Both the position numbers and the translations under genes were made by a program. From Pseudomonadaceae bacterium (lineage in GTDB: Bacteria; Pseudomonadota; Alphaproteobacteria; UBA2136; UBA6156), in the NCBI GenBank assembly GCA_024236095.1, contig JACKLD010000014.1, forward strand, positions 124,001 to 188,000: DNA of 64,000 nt, read 5' to 3'. The notes below the pieces were generated by a model. The model worked only from the letters and a program-made list of their open reading frames with translations, ran no database searches and was not told the DNA's origin. Positions 41,907-50,901 of the stretch are shown one piece after another. How positions within the stretch are numbered: position 1 is the first letter of the stretch; each line of letters begins with the position of its first letter.

Positions 41907-42701
41907 ATGGCCACCCGTATCATTGCGCTATCCAATCAAAAAGGCGGAGTCGGCAAGACCACCACCGCCGTCAATCTGTCGACCGCCCTCGCGGCCTGCG
42001 GCAATAAGGTGTTGGTGATAGACTTCGACCCACAGGGCAACACCACCACCGGGTTTGGCATCGACAAGCGCAATTTACAGCATGACACCTACTCGGTGCT
42101 GATGGGCGACAGTACCTTTGACCAGGCTATCCTCCCGACTCAGGTCCCTAACCTCTCCATTCTTCCTGCAACCATTCACCTGTCGGGCGCCGAAGTCGAG
42201 TTGGTGCCCGCCATGGCCCGTGAGCGCAAACTCAAGGAAGCGTTGGATGCCAGTCAACAAAACTTTGACTATATTTTCATTGACTGCCCTCCCTCCCTCG
42301 GCCTTCTTACGATCAACGCACTGGTGGCATCCACCGACATTTTGGTGCCGTTGCAGTGCGAGTTTTTGGCGATGGAGGGGATTTCCCAACTGTTCAAAAC
42401 CTTCGAGCTGGTCAAGAAAAACCTTAATCCCCGTTTGGAAATGCTCGGTGTGCTGCTTACCATGTTCGACAAGCGCAACAACCTTGCCAACCAAGTGGAA
42501 CAAGACGTGCGCACCCATTTGGGCAACAAGGTGTTCGAGACGGTCATTCCCCGCAATGTGCGCCTCAGCGAGGCTCCCAGCCATGGTGCTCCCGGTCTGA
42601 TTTATGATGTACGTGCCCCGGGCTCCCAAGCTTATATCCGCTTGGCTGCCGAGTTGATGCAGCGCCTGATGCACACTACGCCCCGCCCAAAGGCCGCTTA
42701 A
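41907..42701 (+). CDS. parA: Chromosome partitioning ATPase ParA
   Basis: Forms ATP-dependent gradients on the nucleoid that pull ParB-parS complexes apart. The deviant Walker A KGGVGKTTTAVNL is at residues 10-22, Walker A' VIDFDPQGN and Walker B FIDCPPSLGLLTINAL follow; 264 residues, the short chromosomal (Soj) type lacking a DNA-binding N-terminal extension. The start has a GGGGAG site 11 bases upstream. parB begins 25 bases after it and rsmG precedes it, the classic origin-proximal order. Confidence 0.98.
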   Translation: MATRIIALSNQKGGVGKTTTAVNLSTALAACGNKVLVIDFDPQGNTTTGFGIDKRNLQHDTYSVLMGDSTFDQAILPTQVPNLSILPATIHLSGAEVELVPAMARERKLKEALDASQQNFDYIFIDCPPSLGLLTINALVASTDILVPLQCEFLAMEGISQLFKTFELVKKNLNPRLEMLGVLLTMFDKRNNLANQVEQDVRTHLGNKVFETVIPRNVRLSEAPSHGAPGLIYDVRAPGSQAYIRLAAELMQRLMHTTPRPKAA

Positions 42702-42726
42702 CGATATAAGAAAGAAGGATAAAATC

Positions 42727-43755
42727 ATGACAGACACTTCCCACGTCCCCACCAATGCTCCGGCTGCACAACGCGCCCCTTCTTCGGATGGTGATGCGTT
42801 GGGCTCGTTGAACTTGCCGATGGCGGCCAAGCCTTCGGCGCCCAAAGGCTTGGGCCGTGGGTTGGGGGCGTTGCTGGATGACAGTGCCGCCGCCGCCGTC
42901 AGCAATGCGCCGAGCGCCGCGCCTGCCAAGGCGGAAAGCTATATGGCGGTTGAAAATCTGGTTCCTTCCGGCGTGCAGCCCCGCCGCACGTTCAATGATG
43001 ATGCCCTGAAGGCACTGTCCCTTTCTATCCAGTCACAAGGGGTCATTCAGCCCTTGTTGGTGCGTCCTGCGCCTCAAGAGTCTGGAAAATATGAGATTAT
43101 TGGCGGCGAGCGCCGTTGGCGTGCAGCCCAGATGGCGGGTCTGAAGCAGGTGCCGGTGATTGTGCGTGAGCTGGATGATGGCAAGGCGCTGGAGCTGGCG
43201 CTGGTCGAGAACATTCAGCGTGCCGACCTGAATCCGCTGGAAGAGGCGGCAGGCTATCAGCGCTTGGTTGACGAGTTCAAATACACCCATGAGGACATGG
43301 CCCGCGTCACCGGTAAAAGCCGCTCGCACATCACCAACCTGCTGCGCCTTTTGGCCCTGCCGGAGAAGATCAAGGAGTGTGTAAATAACGGCTTACTTAC
43401 CATGGGACACGCCCGCTCACTCTTGAGTTTGGCCGATGAACCCGAGCTGCAATTGCGTGCCGCCAACAAGGTGATCAAAAACCAGCTCAGTGTGCGTGAG
43501 ACGGAAGACTTGGTGCGCAATCTGGTACGTCCCGGCCAGCCTGCCCGTGGTCGCCGCACGGCCGACCCCAAAATCTCGGCGCTGGAGCAGTTGATGCAAG
43601 AGCGAGTCGGCCTGCGTGTTGCCATCCGCCAGCAGGAAACCACTGGCGGCGGCAGCGTGCGTATTTTCTTCGACAGTGTCGACGAGCTCTCCCAATTGCT
43701 CAAAAAATTGGGGCAGCCCGCCACGGCTGCCAAGACCGCGCGAATTGATATATAA
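42727..43755 (+). CDS. parB: Chromosome partitioning CTPase/DNA-binding protein ParB
   Basis: Binds parS, loads as a CTP-dependent clamp and spreads; recruits SMC and ParA. N-terminal GLGRGLGALLDD (ParA-stimulating region), the CTP pocket motifs SIQSQGVIQPLLVRP and GERRWRAAQ (about residue 127), ENIQRADLNPLEEA, the helix-turn-helix MARVTGKSRSHITNLLRLLALP and a C-terminal dimerisation domain are all visible. 342 residues. Ribosome site AAGGA. parS-like sites for it lie at 54-61 kb. Confidence 0.98.
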   Translation: MTDTSHVPTNAPAAQRAPSSDGDALGSLNLPMAAKPSAPKGLGRGLGALLDDSAAAAVSNAPSAAPAKAESYMAVENLVPSGVQPRRTFNDDALKALSLSIQSQGVIQPLLVRPAPQESGKYEIIGGERRWRAAQMAGLKQVPVIVRELDDGKALELALVENIQRADLNPLEEAAGYQRLVDEFKYTHEDMARVTGKSRSHITNLLRLLALPEKIKECVNNGLLTMGHARSLLSLADEPELQLRAANKVIKNQLSVRETEDLVRNLVRPGQPARGRRTADPKISALEQLMQERVGLRVAIRQQETTGGGSVRIFFDSVDELSQLLKKLGQPATAAKTARIDI

Positions 43756-43839
43756 GAGGTGTAGGCTATTGTCTGACGATATGGCTGCCTAAAAAATGTG
43801 CAATCCGACATGGAACTGCCAACTTTTGCTTACCCGAGC

Positions 43840-43869
43840 TTGACAGGCGGAAGGGGAAACAGCTAAGAC
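43840..43869 (+). promoter_or_regulatory. Candidate promoter of the porin gene, with a long leader
   Basis: TTGACA (43840-43845), 18 bases, TAAGAC (43864-43869). The start codon is about 165 bases downstream, an unusually long untranslated leader for this window; a post-transcriptional control target would fit a porin. The rest of 43756-43839 shows nothing recognisable. Confidence 0.4.
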
Positions 43870-44040
43870 ACGCGGTAACAGGAAGGGTGAGTGCCTTCTT
43901 TGTGGTTGGCATCCCACACCCCCCTGTTCTTAAACTGTGGCAGGCGCATTGCGTTGTGTGGCAGGAAAGGGCAACCTCTCCTTCACATGGTGCAATACCA
44001 AGGGCCATGGTTGTGTAAAAACAAGTAAGGATAGGGAACT

Positions 44041-45159
44041 ATGAAACATACCCTTCTGGCAACGACGGCGATTGTCCTCGTGGCCGCGAATGCGTCCGCT
44101 GTGGACGTGGAACTGTACGGCCAGGTTAACAAGGGCCTGTTCGGTTACGATGACGGCACCAACACCGACGTGGTGGTGGTCGACAACAAATTCAACAGCA
44201 CCCGCTTTGGTCTGAAAGGCGCGCAAGCGCTGGACAACGGCCTGACCGCCAGCGTCCTGTTCGAGTCCGAAATGCTCTCGAACCCCTCCAACGGCCTGCA
44301 ACAAAACAACGTGGGTACCCAAAGTGCGACCCCCGCCAGCACCACTCCGGTGAACTTCACCGAGCGTCAAGCCCGCGTGGGCCTGTCCGGCATGTTCGGT
44401 GGCGTGTACCTGGGTCAGCAAAGCACCGCCATTGACGGCGTGTACACGCAAGACCTCGCCGGCGCTGCCGACGTGATGGGTGCCAACTTCGAAGAAATCG
44501 GTGGTGGCCTCGGCTTCCGCACCAAGGGCACCAACGCCCTGAACGCGGCGATCACCCCGAACGCGATGACCACCAAGCTCGACGAAAACCGTGCTGACAG
44601 CATCCGCTACGACAGCCCGATCTTCAACGGCTTCCAAGGTCGTGCCAGCGTGGCCCAAGGTGGCGACATGGATCTCGGTGTGTTCTACGATGGTGGCTGG
44701 AGCGACTTCAAGGTTGCCGCCGCTGCCGGTGCGTACTTCAACAACGACAACGTGGACCAACGTGGCGCTGCCATCCACACCACCACCCCCAATGCTGACG
44801 AATCCACCTACGCTGCCAGCGTGAGTGTGGCCCACAGCAGCGGCCTGGCCGGTACCGTGGCTTACAGCAAAGACACCTTGGACAACAAGGCTGCCAACAT
44901 CAACGACCCCAGCACCTGGTACGCTAAGGTCGGCTACAGCTGGGATGCCTTTGAAGTGGCTGCCGACTATGGCCGCGCCAAGGACTACCGTAAAGTGGGT
45001 AACACCGACAAGCTGACCAGCTTCGGTCTGGGTGCCCAGTACAACCTGGCCGACGGCGTGTCCGTGGCTGCGCTGTACCGCAACTTCGACGCTGACATCA
45101 CTGCCAACCAAACCGACGGCATTGATCTCTACGGCGTGAACATGCGCGTGAAGTTCTAA
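44041..45159 (+). CDS. Gram-negative general porin
   Basis: An outer-membrane 16-strand beta-barrel that admits small solutes. Signal peptide MKHTLLATTAIVLVAANASA, then VDVELYGQVNKGLFGYDDG typical of the Porin_4 start, alternating hydrophobic/polar strands, RQARVGLSGMFGGVYLGQQ, and the C-terminal phenylalanine (GVNMRVKF) required for barrel assembly. 372 residues. Codon choice is distinctly that of a highly expressed gene (e.g. GGT/CGT/AAG use), unlike the neighbours. A purine-rich AAGGATAGGG site precedes the ATG, and a strong terminator follows. Confidence 0.93.
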   Translation: MKHTLLATTAIVLVAANASAVDVELYGQVNKGLFGYDDGTNTDVVVVDNKFNSTRFGLKGAQALDNGLTASVLFESEMLSNPSNGLQQNNVGTQSATPASTTPVNFTERQARVGLSGMFGGVYLGQQSTAIDGVYTQDLAGAADVMGANFEEIGGGLGFRTKGTNALNAAITPNAMTTKLDENRADSIRYDSPIFNGFQGRASVAQGGDMDLGVFYDGGWSDFKVAAAAGAYFNNDNVDQRGAAIHTTTPNADESTYAASVSVAHSSGLAGTVAYSKDTLDNKAANINDPSTWYAKVGYSWDAFEVAADYGRAKDYRKVGNTDKLTSFGLGAQYNLADGVSVAALYRNFDADITANQTDGIDLYGVNMRVKF

Positions 45160-45176
45160 GCTTAGCTTAGACTTGC

Positions 45177-45203
45177 AAGACCGCCCTTCGGGGCGGTTTT
45201 TGT
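45177..45203 (+). terminator. Rho-independent terminator of the porin gene
   Basis: AAGACCGCCCTTCGGGGCGG stem-loop followed by TTTTTGTTT. The T tract runs directly into a TTGACA (45204-45209) that may serve the next gene. Confidence 0.88.
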
Positions 45204-45262
45204 TTGACAACACCCTGCCCCCTCCGCAACACTGCGCCGCACCTGACCGGAGGAAAACACCC

Positions 45263-45778
45263 ATGTTCAAACACGTTGCCCCCCTTGCCCTTGTGCTGGC
45301 CTTGGCCGCCTGTAGCGGCGTCGATGTCAAGCCCGCCGAGGTCAACCCCACCGACATGCCCAAAGGCCCCGGCCTGCTTTCCGGCAAATCCGGCAACCTG
45401 CTGGATGCCTTCCGTGGCGAAGGCGGCGGCATTCTTTCCGGCGAAAGCGGAGGCCAAATCGCCGTCAACAGCTACCTCTGGCGCGCCAGCTTGGAGAGCG
45501 TGGGCTTCATGCCGCTGGCGGCCGCCGACAGCAACGGCGGCACCATCATCACCGATTGGTATACCAACCCCAACAACGCGGCCGAGCGCCTCAAGGTGAA
45601 TATCCTTATCCTTGGCAAGCAACTGCGCGCCGATGCGGTGAAGGCCACGGTCTTCAAACAAACCAAAACCGGCACCGGCTGGGCCGACGCCCCCGCCGAC
45701 GAGGCCACTGCCCGTCAACTGGAAGACATCATCCTCACCAAAGCCCGCGCCATGAAGGTGCAGGCGTTGAACAAGTAG
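45263..45778 (+). CDS. DUF3576 family lipoprotein
   Basis: A 171-residue lipoprotein of the DUF3576 family, found next to leuS-lptE-holA in alphaproteobacteria; function unknown, presumably outer-membrane assembly. Lipobox LALAACSG (cysteine about residue 17). The mature part has glycine-rich GLLSGKSGNLLDAFRGEGGG and a C-terminal alpha/beta domain (NSYLWRASLESVGFMPL; NGGTIITDWYTNP; RLKVNILILGKQLRADAVKATVFKQ). The ATG follows GGAGGAAAAC. Context with leuS supports the family call. Confidence 0.85.
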   Translation: MFKHVAPLALVLALAACSGVDVKPAEVNPTDMPKGPGLLSGKSGNLLDAFRGEGGGILSGESGGQIAVNSYLWRASLESVGFMPLAAADSNGGTIITDWYTNPNNAAERLKVNILILGKQLRADAVKATVFKQTKTGTGWADAPADEATARQLEDIILTKARAMKVQALNK

Positions 45779-46011
45779 TTTTTCTTCCTGCTGTACAAGG
45801 CCGCCCCCCCCCGACGGAATGCGGTGGTCGAGGAGGGGGCATGGGGAAGGGTGTCTCCCGGCCAGCGCTCAAGCGCTGGTGATATAAATGTGGAGCCGAG
45901 CGGGCGGCGCGTGGCTCGCGCCGCTTCAAGCGAGGGCGGGCTGTCGTAGATAATGTAGACTCCCGCTTCCCTCACCTTTCCAATCCCCCAAAAATCCGCT
46001 AAAACTCCCCC

Positions 46012-48615
46012 ATGAGCACCTACACCCCAGCCCAAATCGAGCCCAAATGGCAACAAACATGGTTTGCCTCCGCCAGCCCCTTCCGTGCCGAGGTGGACGC
46101 GTCAAAACCCAAATACTACGTGCTGGAAATGCTCCCCTACCCCTCCGGCGTCATGCACATGGGGCATGTGCGCAACTACACGCTGGGCGACGTGCTGGCC
46201 CGTTACAAACGCGCCAAGGGCTTCAACGTGATGCACCCGATGGGATGGGACAGCTTCGGCCTGCCTGCCGAGAACGCCGCACTCAAGTCCAAGCGTCACC
46301 CGCAGGAGTGGACGCTCGCCAACATCGCCGACATGAAGCAGCTGATGCAACGCTTCGGCTGGAGCTACGATTGGAACCGCGAGGTCACCACCTGTCTGCC
46401 CGGCTACTATGGCCCGCAACAAAGCCTGTTTCTCGATTTGCACGCCAAGGGCCTCGTCTACCGCAAGGAGAGCCTCGTCAACTGGGACCCCGTGGACAAC
46501 ACCGTACTGGCGAACGAGCAGGTGGTGGATGGCAAAGGCTGGCGCTCCGGTGCTCCGGTGGAACGCCGCAGCATGCCGCAATGGTTCATGCGCATCACCC
46601 AGTACGCTGACCAACTCCTTGCCGATCTTGGCAAACTCGATGGCTGGCCCGCCCGCGTCCGCCTGATGCAGGAAAATTGGATCGGTAAATCCCGTGGCTT
46701 GCAGTTCCGTTTCAAGGTGAACGGTTGGGACGGCGAGCTGGAGGTCTTCACCACCCGTCCTGATACCCTCTATGGTGCAACCTTCTGTGCCATCGCCCCC
46801 GAGCACCCGCTGGCCCGCCAGACCGCGCAGGACGACGCTGGGGCGCGTTCGTTCGTGCAAGAGGTGTCGGCCATGGGTACGGCGCAGGAAATCATCGACA
46901 AGGCCGAGAAAAAAGGTTTCAAAACCCCCTATACGGCCATCCACCCCCTTACCGGCGCCGAACTCCCCATCTACATCGCCAACTTCGTGCTGATGACCTA
47001 CGGCACCGGCGCCATCATGAGCGTACCCGCCCACGACGAGCGCGACCATGCCTTTGCCCGTAAGTACAACTTGCCCATCGTGGAGGTCATCCATGCCGAC
47101 GGCCAAGATGTGCAAAGCGAAGCGTATACGGGTGACGGTGCGCTGGTGAACTCTCCGCTCATCAACGGCCAAAGCGTTGCCGAGGCACAGGCCACCATCA
47201 TCGCCAAGGCCGAAGCCGAAGGCTGGGGCCAAGGTGTCACCCAATGGCGCCTGCGTGACTGGGGCATCTCCCGCCAACGCTACTGGGGCTGCCCGATTCC
47301 CTTTATCCACTGCGCCTCCTGCGGCGTGGTACCCGTCCCGCGTAGCCAGCTTCCCGTGGAACTTCCCGCCGATGTGGAATTCACCGGCAGCGGCAACCCG
47401 CTGGCCAACCACCCCACATGGAAACATGTCGATTGCCCGCAATGTGGCGCCAAAGCCCAGCGCGAAACCGACACCATGGACACCTTCATGGACAGCAGCT
47501 GGTACTTCCTGCGCTACCTCTGCCCCGACGCCAAGGAACCGCTGGACAAGGCCGAAGTCGCCTACTGGATGGGCGCCAGCCCATCCTCGAATATCGAGCA
47601 TTCGAACATTCGAACATTCGGAGTAGACCAATACATCGGCGGCATCGAGCACGCCGTGCTGCACCTGCTCTACGCCCGTTTCTTTACCAAAGCCCTGCGT
47701 GACTGCGGCTATCCGGTGGGCGATGAGCCCTTTGGTGCCCTGCTCTGCCAAGGCATGCTCATCGGCAACGCCTATCAAAAGGCCGATGGCACCTACGTTT
47801 ACCCCTCGCAGGTGGAGTGGAAAGACAACAAGGCCTTCGAAAAAGGCACCGACGAAGCCCTCAAGGTGATTCCCGCCGAGAAAATCAGCAAATCCAAAAA
47901 CAATGGTGATAGCCCTGACAGCCTTGTGCAAAAGTACGGTGCCGATACCCTCCGCCTGTTCATCCTCTTCACCGCCCCGCCGGAACGTGACCTCGAGTGG
48001 TCGGAAGCGGCGATTGACGGCGCATGGCGCTTCCTCAACCGTGTTTGGGCACTGGCCGAAAAAGCTGTGGCCGCCACCCCCTCCGGCGTCATTCCCGCGG
48101 AAGCGGGAATCCAGGGCGATGCCAAAGAAGCCCGCGATCTCCACCGCAAAATCCACCAAACCATCAAAAAGGTGGGCGAGGATATTGAACGCTTTGCCTA
48201 CAACACCATGGTGGCAGCCTGTATGGAACTGGCCAACGAGCTGGCCAAACCAACCGCCGAAGCCAACCCGGCCCTGCTGCGCGAAGGCGTGGAGGCGCTC
48301 ATCCGTCTCCTTAACCCTGCCGTGCCGCACATCACCGAGGAACTCTGGCAGATGCTCGGCCACACCACGCCGCTGACCGCCACCGATTGGCCGACGTTTG
48401 ACCCTGCCATCGCCAAGGCCGATGAAATCACGCTGGTGGTGCAGGTCGATGGCAAACTGCGTGCCCGCCTCACCGTCCCCGCCGACATCAGCGAGGCCGA
48501 CGCCCTCGCCCAAGCCCACGCATCTGCCGATGTGCAGCCCTTCCTCGAGGGCCGCACCATCGCCAAGCAGGTTTATGTGCCGGGGCGTCTGGTCAACATC
48601 GCCACCACGGCCTAA
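46012..48615 (+). CDS. leuS: Leucyl-tRNA synthetase
   Basis: Charges tRNA-Leu. HIGH-type motif PYPSGVMHMGHVRNY (about residue 44), the editing domain (TTRPDTLYGATF; GTGAIMSVPAHDERD), zinc-like CASCGVVPVP...CPQCGAKA, the KMSKS-type loop EKISKSKNN (about 623) and the anticodon-binding domain are present; 867 residues. Two foreign-looking stretches stand out: about 15 extra residues (GASPSSNIEHSNIRTFG, about 522-538) made by an 8-bp tandem repeat, and VIPAEAGIQ (about 693-701) made by a palindromic element. Upstream, TAAAAC lies six bases before the ATG, suggesting a leaderless start. The 45779-46011 gap holds two GC-rich hairpins. Confidence 0.98.
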   Translation: MSTYTPAQIEPKWQQTWFASASPFRAEVDASKPKYYVLEMLPYPSGVMHMGHVRNYTLGDVLARYKRAKGFNVMHPMGWDSFGLPAENAALKSKRHPQEWTLANIADMKQLMQRFGWSYDWNREVTTCLPGYYGPQQSLFLDLHAKGLVYRKESLVNWDPVDNTVLANEQVVDGKGWRSGAPVERRSMPQWFMRITQYADQLLADLGKLDGWPARVRLMQENWIGKSRGLQFRFKVNGWDGELEVFTTRPDTLYGATFCAIAPEHPLARQTAQDDAGARSFVQEVSAMGTAQEIIDKAEKKGFKTPYTAIHPLTGAELPIYIANFVLMTYGTGAIMSVPAHDERDHAFARKYNLPIVEVIHADGQDVQSEAYTGDGALVNSPLINGQSVAEAQATIIAKAEAEGWGQGVTQWRLRDWGISRQRYWGCPIPFIHCASCGVVPVPRSQLPVELPADVEFTGSGNPLANHPTWKHVDCPQCGAKAQRETDTMDTFMDSSWYFLRYLCPDAKEPLDKAEVAYWMGASPSSNIEHSNIRTFGVDQYIGGIEHAVLHLLYARFFTKALRDCGYPVGDEPFGALLCQGMLIGNAYQKADGTYVYPSQVEWKDNKAFEKGTDEALKVIPAEKISKSKNNGDSPDSLVQKYGADTLRLFILFTAPPERDLEWSEAAIDGAWRFLNRVWALAEKAVAATPSGVIPAEAGIQGDAKEARDLHRKIHQTIKKVGEDIERFAYNTMVAACMELANELAKPTAEANPALLREGVEALIRLLNPAVPHITEELWQMLGHTTPLTATDWPTFDPAIAKADEITLVVQVDGKLRARLTVPADISEADALAQAHASADVQPFLEGRTIAKQVYVPGRLVNIATTA
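47599..47622 (+). repeat. 8-bp tandem repeat inside leuS
   Basis: CATTCGAA, CATTCGAA, CATTCGGA, three consecutive units, read within the extra peptide NIEHSNIRTFG of leucyl-tRNA synthetase. Gain or loss of one unit would shift the frame. Confidence 0.7.
48088..48114 (+). repeat. Palindromic element inserted in frame within leuS
   Basis: Arms GTCATTCCCGC and GCGGGAATCCAG around a GGAA centre, read V-I-P-A-E-A-G-I-Q. Same family, orientation and frame as in tsaD (13754-13780). Confidence 0.8.
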
Positions 48616-48616
48616 C

Positions 48617-49153
48617 ATGGGCGCCATGAACCGCACCGCCCTCCTCCTCCCCGCCCTCTTGGCCGCCTGTGCAGGCTATACCCCCCTGTACGCCCCCGCC
48701 TCTGCCGCCGGCAACCTTGCCGAACGGGTCGAGGTCGGCACGGTCGAGATGGCCTACATCCGTGAAGAAAACGTCGGCGAGCGTCGCGTCGCCCAAGCGG
48801 TCAGCCAGCGCCTGCGGCAAGATTTTCCCCATGCCGGCACCGACAAAGACGTGCTGGCCATCAGCATCACCGAAGAAGCCGCCGCCTTGGCCCTGCGCCG
48901 TACCGCGCTGGTGGAGCGCGAGCAACTGAGCCTGACCGCCCATATTACCCTCACCGACCCGCAAGGCGCGGTGCTGTACACGGGTGGTGTCGGCAGCAGC
49001 GCCGCCTACAATGTGGAAACCACGCCCTACAGTACCGAAAGCGGCAAAAACTTCGCCCGCCAATCCGCCGCCGAAAACCTCGCGGAAGAAATCATCCGCC
49101 GTTTGGCGCTTTATTACCACCAGCACCCCAAAACGCCGCCTCTTGCCCCTTAA
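48617..49153 (+). CDS. lptE: LPS-assembly lipoprotein LptE
   Basis: Plug lipoprotein of the LptD outer-membrane LPS translocon. Lipobox LLPALLAACAGY (cysteine about residue 20), then the conserved YTPLYAPAS start and a short alpha/beta fold with VEVGTVEMAYIREENVGERRVAQAVSQRLRQDF and LTAHITLTDPQGAVLYTGGVGSSAAYNV, ending in a helix (ENLAEEIIRRLALYYHQ). 178 residues. An ATG at 48626 is a possible alternative. It starts one base after the leuS stop, so it is translated from the leuS mRNA; holA follows after a small gene. Confidence 0.87.
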   Translation: MGAMNRTALLLPALLAACAGYTPLYAPASAAGNLAERVEVGTVEMAYIREENVGERRVAQAVSQRLRQDFPHAGTDKDVLAISITEEAAALALRRTALVEREQLSLTAHITLTDPQGAVLYTGGVGSSAAYNVETTPYSTESGKNFARQSAAENLAEEIIRRLALYYHQHPKTPPLAP

Positions 49154-49261
49154 CATGACGGTTTTTAATACAAGTTTTACCAAATTGGCCGTCTTCATTC
49201 TGCCAAACCGATACGGCTTGTGCCAAGGTTGCTCCAGACAAAACCAATGGGAGAACCTCTG

Positions 49262-49441
49262 ATGATCGATTTTGGAAACCTGATGCATTGGGCGGTCACG
49301 TTTCTTGTTATCGCGCTGGTCGCTGCGGTGTTTGGCTTTGGCGGCGTGGCGGGTACCGCCATGGCCGGAGCCAAGTTGCTGTTCTGGGTGGCTATCGTGC
49401 TGGCGGTTGTCGCCTTCCTCTTCAGCATGGTGCGCAAATAA
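49262..49441 (+). CDS. DUF1328 (YtjA family) small membrane protein
   Basis: A 59-residue inner-membrane protein with two hydrophobic segments (WAVTFLVIALVAAVFGFGGVAG and LLFWVAIVLAVVAFLFSMV), the full DUF1328 pattern. Function unknown. The ATG at 49262 starts the family's conserved portion; a longer frame upstream is not supported. Inserted between lptE and holA, which are normally adjacent. Confidence 0.88.
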   Translation: MIDFGNLMHWAVTFLVIALVAAVFGFGGVAGTAMAGAKLLFWVAIVLAVVAFLFSMVRK

Positions 49442-49478
49442 CATCCACGCGGCACGGGGCCTGTGCTAAACAGGGGCT

Positions 49479-50513
49479 ATGGCCACCTGTTATGACAACC
49501 AGTTTGAATTCACGTTTAAACAAGCCACACCTGCCCTGCTGTTGTTGTGGGGTGATGATGCGGGCGCCATCCGTCAGGCGGCCCAGTTTGCCGTGGCGCA
49601 GTGGGGCGTGCCGCTGGATGACCCCTTCCTTGCCGAAAAGCTCTCGGTCGACGATATCATCTCCACCCCCGGCCGCCTGCCCGACAGTGCCGCCACCATG
49701 CCGCTGGGCGGCGGGCGACGTGTGATTCTCCTCAATGGTACCAGCGGTGAAGAAAGCACCAATGCCATCAAAGACCTCACCGAGGCGGTGAAAACCACCC
49801 TTGCCATGCCGCTGGCCGATGTTCTCATCGTCCTGCCTCTCCCCCGCGTGCTGGAAAAAGCCTCTCCGCTGGTCAAACTGGCTGAAGGTGCCCCCAACGC
49901 TCTCTCGGTGCGTTTTTTTCTCCCCAAGGCGCGTGACCTTGGTGCGTGGCTGAAAAATGAATTCAAGGGCGCCCATAAGCGCCCAGAGCCCCAAGCCATG
50001 AGCTTGTTGGTCGACCACTTGGGCGCCGACCGCGAACAGGCCCGCCGCGAAGTGGAAAAGCTGCTGCTCTATGTCGGCGAGGCCGAAACGGTCACCGCCG
50101 CCGACGTGCTGGCCTCGCTCAGCGGCGCCATTCCCGCCGACGTGTTCACGCTCGCCGAGGCTGTGGGCCGCCGCGACCTGCGCCAGACCGACCGTTTGCT
50201 GTGCCATATGCAGGAGGAGGGACAAGACCTCAATGCCGCCTTCAGCGTGACGCTACGCCACCTCTCCCTGCTGAAAACCGCGCAAGAGCTGCAACAGGCC
50301 AAGCAACCGCCCGATGCCATCCTCAAGGCCTCCGGCAAAGCCCGCGCTCCCAAAACCGCACAAAACGAGTTTCTCCAACAGGTACGTAACTACCCACACA
50401 CCCGCCTCGCGGCCCTGCCCGCTTATGCGGTGGAAACTCTCACCCAGTCGCGCAGCGGCCTGCTGGACAGCAATCTCGTCCTCTCCCGTGCATTGCTGGC
50501 CTTGGCGTCCTGA
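49479..50513 (+). CDS. holA: DNA polymerase III subunit delta
   Basis: Opens the beta sliding clamp in the clamp loader. 344 residues with the delta pattern: LLLLWGDDAGAIRQAAQ at the N-terminus, DDIISTPGRLPDSAATMPLGGGRRVILLNG, an AAA-like lid SLLVDHLGADREQARREVEKLLLY and the C-terminal collar LCHMQEEGQDLNAAFSVTLRHLSLL. As usual for delta there is no functional P-loop. TAAACA lies six bases before the ATG, predicting a leaderless mRNA of its own. Part of the leuS-lptE-holA block. Confidence 0.93.
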   Translation: MATCYDNQFEFTFKQATPALLLLWGDDAGAIRQAAQFAVAQWGVPLDDPFLAEKLSVDDIISTPGRLPDSAATMPLGGGRRVILLNGTSGEESTNAIKDLTEAVKTTLAMPLADVLIVLPLPRVLEKASPLVKLAEGAPNALSVRFFLPKARDLGAWLKNEFKGAHKRPEPQAMSLLVDHLGADREQARREVEKLLLYVGEAETVTAADVLASLSGAIPADVFTLAEAVGRRDLRQTDRLLCHMQEEGQDLNAAFSVTLRHLSLLKTAQELQQAKQPPDAILKASGKARAPKTAQNEFLQQVRNYPHTRLAALPAYAVETLTQSRSGLLDSNLVLSRALLALAS

Positions 50514-50593
50514 TTTGCAATCTCTCACCATCCTGCCCCCACCCATGCCCGCCCGAAGCCCCCGGAGGAGGGCCCCGGAGGAGGGGGATGCAA

Positions 50594-50840
50594 GGGAGGA
50601 GGTGCCCTCCTCCCCTTTGCCATCAAGAGTGAAGTTGGCCCGCAGGGCCAAGTTGCCGGGGCCGTAGGCCTCTAGGCAACGGGGAAAGCGCCTGCCCAAC
50701 CCCCACCGCTCGCCTCAAGAAAAGAGGGGGGTCAAGGGGGAGGAGGTGTCCTCCTCCCCTTTGCCATCAAGAGTGAAATTGGCCCGCAGGGCCAAGTTGC
50801 CGTGGCCGTAGGCCTCTAGGCAACGGGGAAAGCGCCTGCC
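50594..50840. repeat. Two direct copies of a 103-bp palindrome-rich repeat
   Basis: Copy 1 (50594-50696) and copy 2 (50738-50840) differ at three positions by eye. Each contains GGAGGAGGTGTCCTCCTCC, a TTGGCCCGCAGGGCCAA palindrome and CCTCTAGGCAACGGGGAAAG. Similarity extends weakly beyond (CCACCG...GCCTCAAGAA). The 50514-50901 interval holds no gene; it lies between the holA end and a minus-strand gene end. Confidence 0.85.
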
Positions 50841-50901
50841 GTACTCTCCACCGCCAGCCTCAAGAACACCGCCCTACACGCCCCCCGACACAGAACAATC
50901 C

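Noticed and set aside
46102..48636. 844-codon minus-strand frame opposite leuS
   Set aside because: Shadow of leuS; contains no recognisable domain.
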